Notes: generated from the letters alone by a model not told the origin. A stretch of 64,000 nucleotides of DNA from Thiohalocapsa sp963698775 (GCA_963698775.1 CAVOSE010000063.1:99396-163395), one strand, 5' to 3'; positions 27,751-37,308 are shown, numbered from the stretch's first letter. Translations and numbers: made by a program.

Positions 27751-29062
27751 TCAGCGGCAGGCTGCTTCCTTGCCATTTGTTGTAAGGATCGCCCTTGCCG
27801 TTTCATTCCCCCCTCGCGCCGCTCGGCAATACCATTCCACCGCCTGACTCTCGCTGCGGCCAACCCCTTCGCCGTTGATGTACATGTTGGCGAGTGCGAG
27901 TTGCGCGAGCGCATGACCGGCGTCGGCGGCCTCCCGGAACCACCGGGCCGCCTCGACATCATCAGCCCCTAGGCCGATGCCATTCGAGTACATGTATCCC
28001 AGCGCATACTGGGCCTCCGGGAGAGATTGCCCGGCCGCCTGACGGTACCAGTACAAGGCGGTCTCGGGGTCGCGATCCGTCCCACGGCCGTCGGCGAGGG
28101 CTCATGCCGAGCGCGTACTGTGCTTGAGCGAAACCCGTCGCGGCGGCCTTTTCCAACCAGTTGACGGCTGATCTTTCGTCCTGTTCGACAAGCTCTCCTG
28201 TCTGTAAGAGCATGGCCAGATCGAACTGTGCACGGGGCATGTTGCTCTCGGCGGCTTTCCGAAGCCAGGCGACACCCTGGGTTGAATCCTGTTTTAGACC
28301 CTGGCCCCGCAGATACATCACAGCGAGATCGTATTGGGCTTGCGGATAGTCGAGCTCCGCTGCGAGACGAATCCGTTCTGTAGCACCTGGTGAATCTGGT
28401 TGTACATCACGCGCAGGGTTGAGCAACGCCAGTTGATACACCGCATCTGGATTGCCTGCCAAGGCAGCCTTTCGGAGCCACTCGGCGGCCCGTTTCGGAT
28501 CGGAGGGGGCGCCTAGGGCGCGGGCATACATGAGACCCAGACTGTATTGGGCCATTGTATGGCCCTGGTTGGCCGCTTGTTCCAACCAATTGCGCGCCTG
28601 CGAGAGATCGCGGGGAACACCACTTCCCGTGACATACATCAGACCCAGCGCGTACTGGGCTTCGGCATAGCCTGTTTCGGCCGAGCGGTTAAACCAACGG
28701 ATCGCCTCGTCGGTGTTCTGCGTCACTCCCTGGCCGCCGCGATATGCAACAGCGAGGTTGTACTGTGCCTTGGGGTGTCCGAAATCGGCCGCCCTCCGGT
28801 ACCAGTTGGCGGCGATCGTCGGGTCTTTTGGCACACCTTGACCGACAGCATATAAAACGCCTAGGTAATACTGGGCTTCGCTACTACCCTGTTCGGCCAG
28901 CGGGCGCCACGAATCTAGGGCTAATTTGTAGTTGCCGGACTCATAGTTGCTCAAACCGTCCTCCAGCGCCCCAGCCTGTGCAGCCGTTAGGGTCACCAAC
29001 AAAATAGCGGATAAAGATTGGATGACAGTCTTTCGATCCCAGGGAAAGAATTGAATGGCCAC
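27751..29062 (-). pseudogene. Secreted Sel1-repeat protein, frameshifted
   Basis: About 435 aa of Sel1-like (SLR) alpha/alpha repeats, each with the pattern A-x-x-x-Y-x-L-G-x-x-Y, e.g. EAQYYLGVLYAVGQGVPKD, KAQYNLAVAYRGGQGVTQN, EAQYALGLMYVTGSGV. The frame is lost at about 28107, after QAQYALGM; the other frame resumes ALADGRGTDRDPETALYWY and adds two more repeats to the end. I prefer a GTG start at 29062, which gives a signal peptide (VIQSLSAILLVTLTAAQAGA); the frame is open further upstream (ATG 29104), but that part is an 18-bp tandem repeat. Such proteins act as periplasmic scaffolds or regulators. Confidence 0.75.
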
Positions 29063-29098
29063 GAAAGGAAAAGGGGGACGGAAAGGAAAAAGGGGACG
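29063..29098. repeat. Two 18-bp tandem units, purine-rich
   Basis: GAAAGGAAAAGGGGGACG and GAAAGGAAAAAGGGGACG side by side, followed by TACCATGATATTTCCC. They immediately precede the presumed start of the Sel1 protein on the other strand. Confidence 0.6.
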
Positions 29099-29104
29099 TA
29101 CCAT

Positions 29105-29430
29105 GATATTTCCCAGAGTAAGCGACAGGGGTTTGGATGATGTCTGGTGTACGGCCGAGCTTAGAAGGGGTGGTGTATCCTGTTGACTGAGCACCGCCAA
29201 GATCACGGTTAACAAAGGTGGAAAGACCATGAGTCAGTCTACGCTGAAGGTTCTTCCACAACCAGAGATTGAGGGGCAACGCTGGTGAATGAGTCCGACT
29301 CGAGCAGCACGGATTGCTCTGAGATATTCTCGCGGAATAAACCGGGCGACAACACTGCTGAGATGCCAGCACGATCGTCTCTCTCATCGATCCTGAACCG
29401 ACGGTTCCATGTCGGCCGTCGATCAGCATC
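29105..29430. other. Intergenic region with a possible 19-codon relic
   Basis: No full gene. On the plus strand 29229-29288 reads a 19-codon frame (MSQSTLKVLPQPEIEGQRW) with a plausible start that resembles the opening of a longer, lost gene. Confidence 0.3.
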
Positions 29431-30333
29431 TCATGACTTTCCGAAGTCCGGTGATGAAGGTCGTCTTGACATGTCTCGTTCGAAGCATCGGCAAGCCGAC
29501 GCCAAGTGCTCCGCCCAGCGCCGGGCCGCCGAGTCGTCGCGGAGCTCGTCCTGGCGTATCTCGATCATGGCGTGCGGTATGCCGCGCCGCTCCCCATGGG
29601 TGGGGAGGCTGTAATCGTGGTCATCGTCGATCCCGTAGGGCTGATTGTCACCCACTAATCCGCGCACCCGACCACGCAACGAGCCGATCAGACTCTCGGC
29701 GAAGGTCCGATCTCGTCGATTGGAGACCCCAACTACCCACGGGCGAGCGGTACCGTGTAAGTGCGGTGTGAAGCTGTGGATGCTGAGCAAACGCAGCGAG
29801 TCCGCCGGCTGATGCCTCAGGCGGGCGTCGATCAGAGCGCCAATGGCGTCGTGGTAGGGTCGGAAGATTGCCTCGATACGTGCATGGCGCCCCGTCCTGT
29901 CGAGTCCGTCGTTGCCGGGAATCGGGATTCCGGCAGTGATGCAGGGGATGGATTCCGCGCTCGCGAGCGGGCGGTTGCAATCGATCACCAGTCGCGAGTA
30001 GTTGCACAGCACCAGGGGGGCGTCGAGCAATGCGGATAAGGTTTCGGCCACTGCCTGCGCGCCAGGGTCCCAGGCTATGTGGTCGCACAAATGCGCCGGC
30101 GCCAACCCCAGCGTCCCGAGGCACTGCGGCATGCGGTTGCTGGCGTGATCGCAGATCAGCACGACGTTGGCTTTTCCTGCGGGATTGACTTGGGTGAAGG
30201 CGGGTGGGTCTAGGGGCGTCAGCAGCCGCTGTGCCGGCGGGGTGACTGGCAGGGTCACTGGATCGGTTGCTGGCTCGGATGCGTCTCCGGGTCCTGCCGT
30301 CGCAGGGTGCTGCGGTTCTCCTCGAGCCGTCAA
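29431..30333 (-). CDS. N-formylglutamate amidohydrolase family protein
   Basis: 300 aa zinc-hydrolase-like protein. Conserved blocks: VVLICDHASNRMP, DHIAWDPGAQAVAETL, LVLCNYSRLVIDCNRPL, IEAIFRPYHDAIGALID and LLSIHSFTPHLHG, with the family's HEIRQDEL-type ending (MIEIRQDELRDD). The first 40 residues are Pro/Thr-rich and perhaps disordered. Its start overlaps the stop of the upstream transglutaminase gene, so the two are coupled. The name reflects homology; real substrate may be another N-acyl or glutamyl compound. Confidence 0.85.
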   Translation of the reverse strand: MTARGEPQHPATAGPGDASEPATDPVTLPVTPPAQRLLTPLDPPAFTQVNPAGKANVVLICDHASNRMPQCLGTLGLAPAHLCDHIAWDPGAQAVAETLSALLDAPLVLCNYSRLVIDCNRPLASAESIPCITAGIPIPGNDGLDRTGRHARIEAIFRPYHDAIGALIDARLRHQPADSLRLLSIHSFTPHLHGTARPWVVGVSNRRDRTFAESLIGSLRGRVRGLVGDNQPYGIDDDHDYSLPTHGERRGIPHAMIEIRQDELRDDSAARRWAEHLASACRCFERDMSRRPSSPDFGKS

Positions 30334-31142
30334 ACCGGGACCTCATCGGCCCAGACGCGGAACGAGGTCAGGGTGTTCGGGCCGAAGGAATTGCTTAGGG
30401 GAACATCGGCGGCGTCCCGGCCCTGGGCAATCAGGATGCGACCGATGCGGGGCTCGTTGTTACGTGGGTCGAACATATGCCAGCGCCCGCCCAGGTAGGC
30501 CTCGAAGCTAGCGGAGAAGTCCATGGGCGCCGACGATTGCGGTACGCCGATGTCCCCCAGGTAGGCGGTGCAGTAGCGCGCGGGGATGTTCATGCAGCGA
30601 CAGAAGGTCATGGCGAGGTGCGTGAAGTCCCGGCACACGCCGGTGCCCTCCTCGTAGGCCTCGCGTGCGGTCTTGGTCGCTCGCGCGTGCTCGTAACCGA
30701 ACGTCAGATGCCTGTGGACGAAGTCGCAGATCGCTTGCACCCGTGGGTAACCAGGGGTTGTGCCCTCGAACAGTTGCCAGGCGAGCTCCACCATACGATC
30801 AGTCTCGCAGTAGCGAGATCCCAGCAGGAACACCAGGGTGTCGCCGGGCAGGTCTTCCACTGGATGCTGATAGGCATTCGGATCAGCGGCCTCCAACAGG
30901 CCCGAGTCCCGGACCAGCGCGTCGGTTCGAATCCGCAATTGTCCGGCGGGCGCAACTAGGCGTGTACACCAGTTGCCGAATCCATCCCGATAGGCCGTAG
31001 TGGGCACCGGCGGCTCCAGTACCAGATAGTCCGGTGCCAACAGATCCGATACCCTTGAGTAGTGCACATTCAGGGCCAGGATCATCGGCGTGGGCTTCGG
31101 GCAGACATAGGTCAGGTCGCAACCAACGCGGATCTGGATCAT
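30330..31142 (-). CDS. Transglutaminase-like cysteine protease family protein (first paralogue)
   Basis: 270 aa. An N-terminal beta domain starts MIQIRVGCDLTYVCPKPTPMIL; the transglutaminase core has the catalytic Cys in GTGVCRDFTHLAMTFCRCMNIPARYC, the His in RWHMFDPRN and the Asp of the same strand. It is very similar throughout to the gene at 42217, so they are recent paralogues. ATG 31142 is chosen; the longer frame upstream has no homology. Coupled to the N-formylglutamate amidohydrolase gene. This family is commonly linked to Anbu and ATP-grasp amide-bond systems. Confidence 0.88.
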   Translation of the reverse strand: MIQIRVGCDLTYVCPKPTPMILALNVHYSRVSDLLAPDYLVLEPPVPTTAYRDGFGNWCTRLVAPAGQLRIRTDALVRDSGLLEAADPNAYQHPVEDLPGDTLVFLLGSRYCETDRMVELAWQLFEGTTPGYPRVQAICDFVHRHLTFGYEHARATKTAREAYEEGTGVCRDFTHLAMTFCRCMNIPARYCTAYLGDIGVPQSSAPMDFSASFEAYLGGRWHMFDPRNNEPRIGRILIAQGRDAADVPLSNSFGPNTLTSFRVWADEVPV

Positions 31143-31400
31143 GGGAAGCCTCACTGATTGCTGGGGGGGTGGGGTTGCTGGCGCTTCGGTTGCCGGGGTG
31201 GCCGGGCAGGGAAGCTGTGGACACCCGCTGGCATGAGCATACGCCCTGTCATGTTTGATGGGCAATTGCCTCGCCACGAGCCAGCTTGAGGCCAGCAACT
31301 GGTGCCGCGTCCTGATGACGATCACCGATGCATGATCGCCGCCGCCGGGCGGCGCATACCGAATCAGTGAGCGCGAGGCCCAGTCAGGCCAGGGTTCCTG

Positions 31401-31841
31401 TCAGTGTCGACCGCCGCTGCGTTGTTTGATGCAGTCGAACATCGCCATTTCGTCGGGTTCGACGCCATGGTGCTGCGCCCTCCAGACGGCCTCGGCCAGG
31501 CACTCCATGATGCGGTGCTCCGCCTCGTGCACGTCGCCGCCGCAGTTGCCAATGGCTTGCTGATAGAGCTTGCGGATGCCGGCGGGGCGATCGGTCGAGA
31601 CCTGTTCGAGCAGACCCAAGTGCAGACCCATGTGCAGAAAGGGGTTGGTTTCGCCTTGCTCGGGGAGCCAGTCGCGCGCGAGGGCGCCGTCGCCAGTGTC
31701 CAGCAGGGCGTGGTATTCCGGGTGCCGGCGAACGACTTGGACGATCTGCTGCTCCAGGGGCTCGAGGGGCTCACCGACGTTGGCCTTGCGCCAGGCCTGT
31801 AGAAAAACGCGTCGAATCTGTTCGCGATCGGGCTTGAACAT
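31401..31841 (-). CDS. DUF1841 family protein
   Basis: 146 aa cytosolic helical protein. Diagnostic are the start FKPDREQIRRVFLQAWRK, RHPEYHALL and the His-rich NPFLHMGLHLGLLEQV followed by GDVHEAEHRIMECLAEAVW. The conserved His residues hint at metal binding but function is unknown. It follows nth in the same direction; in many proteobacteria nth and DUF1841 are neighbours. Confidence 0.88.
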   Translation of the reverse strand: MFKPDREQIRRVFLQAWRKANVGEPLEPLEQQIVQVVRRHPEYHALLDTGDGALARDWLPEQGETNPFLHMGLHLGLLEQVSTDRPAGIRKLYQQAIGNCGGDVHEAEHRIMECLAEAVWRAQHHGVEPDEMAMFDCIKQRSGGRH

Positions 31842-31948
31842 GGGGCTTGCGGGTCTGTGGTTTTGGGCCTCGGCGTAGGCCGATTACGCTTATGGTCGGA
31901 TGATTGGCGCTCCCGCACCGATTTCACGCCGAACGGCCGAGTTTTGAT

Positions 31949-32608
31949 TCAAGCGGCCGTTGCCGTAGGCGTAGGCGTAGGCGTCTTGTCCTTGAATTCG
32001 CACAGATCCGCAAGTGGGCAGTCCGGGCAGCGTGGTTTGCGCGCGGTGCAGACGTAGCGCCCGTGCAGGATCAGCCAGTGATGGGCGTCCTTGAGAAACT
32101 CCTTCGGGATGTGCCGCAACAGGCCCTGTTCCACCGCCAGCGGGGTCTTTCCGCGGGCGATGCGGGTTCGATTGGCGACCCGGAAGATGTGCGTGTCCAC
32201 CGCCATGGTCGGCTCGCCGAAGGCGGTGTTCAGCACCACATTGGCGGTCTTGCGGCCGACGCCGGGCAGAGCCTCCAACGCCTGGCGCTCTCGCGGCACC
32301 TCGCCGCCGTGCTGTTCCACCAGGTTGCGGCAGGTCTGCAGGATGTTCCGGGCCTTGCTGTTGAACAGGCCGATGGTGCGGATGTGCTGTTTTAGGCCGT
32401 CCTCACCGAGGTCTAGCATCGCCCGCGGGGTGTTGGCCACCGGAAACAACCGCGCCGTCGCCTTGTTTACCCCCTTGTCGGTGGCTTGTGCCGACAGGAT
32501 CACGGCGATGAGCAGTTCGAACGGCGAGTCGTAGACGAGTTCCGTGGTCGGGCTCGGGTTGGCCGCGCGCAGGCGACGGAAGATCTCGGTGCGTTTGTCT
32601 TTGTTCAT
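31949..32608 (-). CDS. nth: Endonuclease III
   Basis: 219 aa base-excision DNA glycosylase/AP lyase for oxidised pyrimidines. The helix-hairpin-helix is LPGVGRKTANVVL with the catalytic Lys just before it in sequence context, the catalytic Asp is in VDTHIFRVANR, and the 4Fe-4S cluster Cys are in CTARKPRCPDCPLADLC. The C-terminus has an extra low-complexity TPTPTPTATAA tail. Start ATG 32608 matches the usual N-terminus (MNKDKRTEIFRRL). It diverges from lexA across a region containing an SOS box. Confidence 0.95.
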   Translation of the reverse strand: MNKDKRTEIFRRLRAANPSPTTELVYDSPFELLIAVILSAQATDKGVNKATARLFPVANTPRAMLDLGEDGLKQHIRTIGLFNSKARNILQTCRNLVEQHGGEVPRERQALEALPGVGRKTANVVLNTAFGEPTMAVDTHIFRVANRTRIARGKTPLAVEQGLLRHIPKEFLKDAHHWLILHGRYVCTARKPRCPDCPLADLCEFKDKTPTPTPTATAA

Positions 32609-32647
32609 CGACGGGCAAGGATAAACGCACTTGAATTCCACCAGAAG

Positions 32648-32663
32648 CTGTATAAAATTACAG
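32648..32663. promoter_or_regulatory. SOS (LexA) box upstream of lexA
   Basis: CTGT-ATAAAATT-ACAG, a perfect CTGT-N8-ACAG with AT-rich centre, 30 bp before the lexA start and 40 bp before the nth start. It should mediate autorepression and DNA-damage induction of lexA-imuA-imuB. Confidence 0.88.
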
Positions 32664-32693
32664 TTTGACCTTTTGGCTGCAGCGACTGCCTGA

Positions 32694-33374
32694 ATGAACG
32701 ACCAACTCACGGCGCGCCAGCGCCAGATTCTGGATCTGATCCGCCATCATGTCCGCGAGACCGGCTATCCACCCACGCGGGCCGAGATCGCCCAGGCGTT
32801 CGGCTTTCGCTCGGTGAACGCGGCGGTGGATCATCTCAAGGCCCTGGCCCGGCACGGCGTCATCGAGCTGCGGCAGGGGACGTCGCGGGGGATTCGTCTA
32901 TTGGATCGGGATGTCGCGGAGGAGGGCGGTGGTCGGTCGCCCGGCCAACCATCTGGCTTGCCCGTCGTCGGTCGGGTGGCGGCCGGCAGCCCGATCCTGG
33001 CCGAGGAGCATATCGAAGAGTACCACCCGCTCGATCCAAACCTGTTTCGACCGCGGGCGGACTATCTATTACGGGTGCGCGGCAGCAGCATGCGCGACGT
33101 TGGCATCCTCGATGCCGACCTGCTGGCCGTGCATCGCACCCAGGAGGCGCAGAACGGCCAAATCGTCGTCGCCCGACTCGACGACGAGGTCACGGTCAAG
33201 CGCTTTCGCCGCCATGCCCGCTGGACCCATCGGGTGCAGTTGCTGCCGGAGAATCCGGCCTTCGAGCCCATCAGCATCGATCTGCGTGAGCAGGCGTTGG
33301 TGATCGAGGGGCTTGGTGTCGGCGTGCTGCGGCTGGGGCTCGATCAGCCAACTGGCCAGGCACGGCGGCTGTAG
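32694..33374 (+). CDS. lexA: LexA repressor (imu-operon type)
   Basis: 226 aa SOS repressor. N-terminal winged helix about residues 1-65 (TARQRQILDLIRHHVRETGYPPTRAEIA, FRSVNAAVDHLKALARHGVIEL), self-cleavage site Ala-Gly in VGRVAAGSP, catalytic Ser in RGSSMRD and Lys in VTVKRF. It is longer than canonical LexA by a Gly-rich linker and a C-terminal extension. It starts an operon with imuA two bases downstream, so it is the LexA form that travels with the mutagenesis cassette; another lexA may exist elsewhere. Confidence 0.93.
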   Translation: MNDQLTARQRQILDLIRHHVRETGYPPTRAEIAQAFGFRSVNAAVDHLKALARHGVIELRQGTSRGIRLLDRDVAEEGGGRSPGQPSGLPVVGRVAAGSPILAEEHIEEYHPLDPNLFRPRADYLLRVRGSSMRDVGILDADLLAVHRTQEAQNGQIVVARLDDEVTVKRFRRHARWTHRVQLLPENPAFEPISIDLREQALVIEGLGVGVLRLGLDQPTGQARRL

Positions 33375-33376
33375 TC

Positions 33377-34108
33377 ATGCGTCCGCAACCCCTCGGCCCG
33401 GATACGGTCAGTCTGGAGCAATTGCTCGTCCGGCGCCCTGACCTGTGGCGTGGTCGCGATCGCGATCACGCCGCGCCCCAGGGCGTGCCGACCGGCTTCG
33501 CCGCATTGGACCAGGCGTTGCCTTGGCGCGGCTGGCCGGCGAACAGCCTGAGCGAGGTCCTGAGCCTGCACCAGGGCGCGGCCCTGGCGCTGATGCTGCC
33601 AATGCTCGTCGCGTTGAGCCATGGTTCAGACCGGCGCCTGCACCGGTCTCCACGTTGGCTGTTGCTGGTGGACCCGCCGTTGATCCCGTTTGCCCCGACG
33701 CTGGCGGCCAATGAGTTGGACCTTGCCCGGCTGGTGGTGGTGCGGGCCGGCGAGCAGACCGCCTGGGCCATGGAACAGGCCTTGCGCTCCGGCGCCTGTG
33801 CGGCGGTGCTGGGCTGGCAAGGCCAGCCAGGGCGCCGCAACAACTGGCCAGCGGGCAGCTTGCGCCGGCTGCAACTTGCCGCCGATGCCGGCGGTGCGTT
33901 GGCGATCCTGCTGCGTGAGCCCGCCGCCGCCGCTCAGCCGTCCCCCGCGACACTGCGCCTCCAGGTCGAGTCCGCCGGCGGCGACTTGGCCGTGACCCTG
34001 CTCAAACAGCGCGGCGGCCGCCCCGGCACGCGGGTGCGCATCGGTGTCGGTGCGGAGCCCATCCCAATCGTCGCGCGCCCGGCAGGCCTGCAATTCCGTC
34101 GAGCATGA
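33377..34108 (+). CDS. imuA: Translesion synthesis-associated protein ImuA
   Basis: 243 aa RecA/SulA-like protein. PTGFAALDQALPWRGWPANSLSEVL, LLVDPPLIPFAPTLA and VLGWQGQPGRRNNWPAGSLRRLQLAA are characteristic. No intact Walker A is visible, as is common in ImuA. It starts two bases after lexA and its stop overlaps the imuB start (ATGA). It works with ImuB and ImuC/DnaE2 in the mutasome. Confidence 0.9.
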   Translation: MRPQPLGPDTVSLEQLLVRRPDLWRGRDRDHAAPQGVPTGFAALDQALPWRGWPANSLSEVLSLHQGAALALMLPMLVALSHGSDRRLHRSPRWLLLVDPPLIPFAPTLAANELDLARLVVVRAGEQTAWAMEQALRSGACAAVLGWQGQPGRRNNWPAGSLRRLQLAADAGGALAILLREPAAAAQPSPATLRLQVESAGGDLAVTLLKQRGGRPGTRVRIGVGAEPIPIVARPAGLQFRRA

Positions 34109-35559
34109 ACTGGCTCGCGCTCTACCTGCCCGCGTTGTCGCTGGAGGTCTACGAGCGCGGCTTACAGACCCCGCTGCCGTTGGCCATCAGCCAGCGCGAG
34201 CGGCTGATTGCCTGTAATCGACTGGCGCGGGAGCAGGGCGTACAGCCGGGCCTGGCGGAGAGCGCCGGGCGCGCGTTGCTTGCCGATCTGCGCATCCTGC
34301 CGCGCAACCGGCAGGCGGAGCAGGCGGCGCTGGAGCACCTGGCGACCTGGGCCATGCAATTCAGCGATCAGGTCAGCCTGGAGCCGCCGCGGTCGTTGGT
34401 ACTGGAATCCGCGCGCAGCCTGCGCCTGTTCGGCGGCGCCGAGGCGCTGCACCGGCGGGTGGCGGACGGCATCGCCGGGCTCGGTTATCGGGCGCATTGC
34501 GTACTGGCGCCCACCCCGCTTGGGGCGCTGGTGCTGGCGGCGGCGGGTGCCGAGGGTCCGGTGCCGGACCGCGAGGCCCTGCGCCATGCCCTGAGCGCGT
34601 TGCCAGTGGCCGCGCTCGGTTTCGATCGGTCTTCCCTGGAAGACCTGGCGCGCATGGGACTGAAACGCATCGGCGAGCTGCTGCGCCTGCCCCGCGGCGG
34701 CTATGCCGAGCGCTTCGGCATCGAGCGGTTGTATCAGCTGGAGCGCCTGTTGGGCGAACGCGCCGATCCGCGCCGAGCCTTCGTGCCGCCGCAACGCTTC
34801 CGTGCCGAGCTGGAGCTGCCCGCCGAGGTGCCGGACGCACCGGCCCTGGTGTTTGCCGGTCGGCGCCTGTTGGATGACCTCGGCGGCTTTTTGCTGGCGC
34901 GTCAGGCCGGCGTACAACGCCTGCGCTGGCGTCTCGCCCATGCCGATCGTCAGATTGATACGGCCCCGACCTGCTTTGAACTCGGCGCGGCGCGACCGCT
35001 GCGCGACCCGCAACGCTGGCTGGAGCTGTTGCGCGAGCGCCTGGAACGCCTCCAGCTGCCGGCCCCGGTGCGGGCCATCGCCGTCGCCAGCGAGACCCTG
35101 TCGCCGTTGCCGCCGGCCAACGCCGAGCTGTTCCCCGATGCCGCGGCGGCCACGGCACCGGACCCGGCGCTGCTGGATCGATTGCGTGCGCGGCTCGGCA
35201 GCGATGCCGTACAGGGCCTGGCGCTGGTGCTCGATCAGCGCCCGGAACGCGCCTGGCGTTGGTGCGTGCCCGGCGAGCAGAGCAACGGTCTCGTCCGCTC
35301 TGATCGCCCGCTCTGGCTCTTGCCGCAACCGGCGGCGCTGGCGTTACAGGGACACCGACCCTGGCTCGACGGTCCGCTGGACCTCGGCGACGGCTGCGAG
35401 CGCATCGAGACCGGCTGGTGGGACGACTACGAGGTCGCGCGCGACTACTACGTCGCCACCGCCGCCACCGGTGAGCGGCTCTGGATCTATCGCGAGATGT
35501 ATGGTGCACGCGGCTGGTTTCTGCATGGCCTGTTTGGCCCGTCGGTTCAACCCCGTTGA
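34105..35559 (+). CDS. imuB: Y-family polymerase-like protein ImuB
   Basis: 484 aa. N-terminal Y-family fold without the catalytic acidic residues (WLALYLPALSLEVYER, PLAISQRERLIACNRLAREQGV), helix-hairpin-helix region LEDLARMGLKRIGELLRLPRGGYAERFG and the little-finger domain RLRWRLAHADRQIDT. It ends with GCERIETGWWDDYEVARDYYVATAATG, typical for ImuB. It serves as the hub linking the clamp, ImuA and DnaE2. Downstream there is no dnaE2: the next genes are on the opposite strand. Confidence 0.92.
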   Translation: MNWLALYLPALSLEVYERGLQTPLPLAISQRERLIACNRLAREQGVQPGLAESAGRALLADLRILPRNRQAEQAALEHLATWAMQFSDQVSLEPPRSLVLESARSLRLFGGAEALHRRVADGIAGLGYRAHCVLAPTPLGALVLAAAGAEGPVPDREALRHALSALPVAALGFDRSSLEDLARMGLKRIGELLRLPRGGYAERFGIERLYQLERLLGERADPRRAFVPPQRFRAELELPAEVPDAPALVFAGRRLLDDLGGFLLARQAGVQRLRWRLAHADRQIDTAPTCFELGAARPLRDPQRWLELLRERLERLQLPAPVRAIAVASETLSPLPPANAELFPDAAAATAPDPALLDRLRARLGSDAVQGLALVLDQRPERAWRWCVPGEQSNGLVRSDRPLWLLPQPAALALQGHRPWLDGPLDLGDGCERIETGWWDDYEVARDYYVATAATGERLWIYREMYGARGWFLHGLFGPSVQPR

Positions 35560-35639
35560 TCGCGGTTGCGCACTCCGGCTGCCTTCTATCGACGTGTAAC
35601 TCGAGTTCGCGAAGGATACGCCAGGCTTGCTTGCGCTAC

Positions 35640-36380
35640 CTATTTCCCAGGCATTTCCGGAAGCAGGCGTTCGAACTCCTTCCTGACCACCTCGTAGCAT
35701 TCGCACACACGCGCCTCTAGGCCCGGTCGATCCAGCACGGTGATGCGTCCCCGGCTGTAGTGGAGCAACCCCGCACGTTGCAACCGGCCGGCGGCCTCGG
35801 TCACGCCCTCGCGCCGCACGCCCAGCATATTGGCGATCAGCTCCTGGGTCATGTGCAGTTCGTTGGAGGGCAGTCGATCGAGGCTGAGGAGCAGCCAGCG
35901 GCAGAGCTGCTGGTCGACCGTATGGTGGCGATTGCAGACGGCCGTCTGTGCCATCTGGGTCAGCAGGGCCATGGTGTAGCGCAGCAACAGCGGGTGCAAA
36001 GTCCCTTGGCGACGCCCGCCGAAGCGGTCGAATTCGCGCTTGAGCACCTGCCCCTTCATGCGATAGGCGTGGCCCGCGCTCTGCACCACGGCACGATTCG
36101 GCACGGTGCCGCCGCCCATGAAGAGGGCGATGCCCACGATGCCCTCGTTGCCGACCACGGCGATTTCGGCGGATGCGCCATCCTCCATGACGTACAGCAG
36201 CGAGACGATGGCGGTGGTGGGGAAATAGACATGGCTCAATTCCACGCCAGGCTCGTATAGGGCCATTCCGAGTGGCAGCGGGACCAGTTGCAGTTCCGTA
36301 CTCAGGTTCGCGTACTCAGCCTCAGGCAGGGCGGCGAGCAGAAGGTTTTGTAGCGGGCTTGGGGGCGGTAGGTTGGGCAT
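35640..36380 (-). CDS. Crp/Fnr family transcriptional regulator (copy A, intact)
   Basis: 246 aa: cyclic-nucleotide-binding-like beta roll about residues 20-130 (LSHVYFPTTAIVSLLYVMEDGASAEIA, VVGNEGIVGIALFMGG) and a C-terminal winged helix (LHMTQELIANMLGVRREGVTEAAG). No Fnr-type Cys cluster is evident, and the cAMP-contact Arg-Ser pair is not obvious, so ligand is unknown. A nearly identical 3' part lies at 44379-44692, marking the left edge of a duplicated block. A divergent second Crp-like gene follows. Confidence 0.88.
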   Translation of the reverse strand: MPNLPPPSPLQNLLLAALPEAEYANLSTELQLVPLPLGMALYEPGVELSHVYFPTTAIVSLLYVMEDGASAEIAVVGNEGIVGIALFMGGGTVPNRAVVQSAGHAYRMKGQVLKREFDRFGGRRQGTLHPLLLRYTMALLTQMAQTAVCNRHHTVDQQLCRWLLLSLDRLPSNELHMTQELIANMLGVRREGVTEAAGRLQRAGLLHYSRGRITVLDRPGLEARVCECYEVVRKEFERLLPEMPGK

Positions 36381-36591
36381 GCTGAATGCGGCACCTCCAG
36401 GATTGATCGTCCAGGATCGGATGCCTGCATTTCACCGCTGACAGCTGCGAGCTGTCAAGGCTGGTTTGGTACGCTGGCGTACAGAGCGGAAGAACTCGGC
36501 TTTCCGGCTACTCGCCCAGCAACTCTGCCACCGGCTGCAAAGGCTCGGCATGCTCGGGCACGACAGCTTGCACTTTCCATGCGCCGCGGCG

Positions 36592-37308
36592 TCAGCCCAA
36601 GCTCTGGCTATAAAGGACCGCCGCCGCCCCGTAGCAGTTGCAGGCAGCGCCCTGCAGGCCGGCGCGGTCGAGCACGGTGACATCCCCCCGGTGATAGTGA
36701 ATCAGCGCGCGGGCCTGCAGCGCGCTCGCCGCCTTAGTGACGCCCACACGACGCACCCCCAACAACAGTGCCAGGAGCTCATGGGTGACATGGAAGTGGT
36801 CGCAATGCGCCCGATCCTGGGACATCAACAGCCAGCGGGCGAGGCGCGCCTCAACCAAGTGGAAGCGGGCGCAGGCGAGCAACTGCGTGCCCTGGTTCAT
36901 CAACACGTCGAGATAACGGTGGAGCCTCGCCTGGAGCGCGTCGCTCTGGCGCAGGGCCTCACCAAATCCTTCACTGGACAGGCGCCACGCCGGACCCGCG
37001 CCTTGGACAAAAGTGCGGATCTGCGTGACCTCGACACCCAGGATCAGCGGTGTTCCGATCATGCCTTCGTTACCCACCAATCGTACCTCCAACCCGGCAT
37101 GCTCCGCGGACAGGGTTACCAGGGATACAAAGCTGTCCGTGGGGAAATAGACGTCGCGTATCCGGTCGCCGGGCTCGCTGATCACCTCGCCACGCCGAAG
37201 TTCGACGGCCTCACAGTTCGACAGAATCAGTCGCTGATCACGCTTGGGCAGCGCAGCCAGGAGCCGATTGTCGAACTGAGGGAGTGTTTTTCCGGAGTCC
37301 GATTGCAT
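36592..37308 (-). CDS. Crp/Fnr family transcriptional regulator, second type
   Basis: 238 aa, same overall design as its neighbour at 35640 but divergent: beta roll with RDVYFPTDSFVSLVTLSAEHAGLEVRLVGNEGMIG and winged helix FHVTHELLALLLGVRRVGVTKAA. I start at ATG 37308 (MQSDSGKTLPQFDN); the upstream open part is in the duplicated promoter region. It diverges from the small membrane protein gene at 37623 over a region that is duplicated at 45676-46003, where an AI-2E transporter takes its place. Confidence 0.85.
   Translation of the reverse strand: MQSDSGKTLPQFDNRLLAALPKRDQRLILSNCEAVELRRGEVISEPGDRIRDVYFPTDSFVSLVTLSAEHAGLEVRLVGNEGMIGTPLILGVEVTQIRTFVQGAGPAWRLSSEGFGEALRQSDALQARLHRYLDVLMNQGTQLLACARFHLVEARLARWLLMSQDRAHCDHFHVTHELLALLLGVRRVGVTKAASALQARALIHYHRGDVTVLDRAGLQGAACNCYGAAAVLYSQSLG

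Noticed and set aside
30920..30940. GGTTCGAAT reminiscent of a tRNA T-loop
   Set aside because: It lies inside the transglutaminase coding sequence and no cloverleaf can be drawn around it. No tRNA or rRNA gene was recognised in the window.
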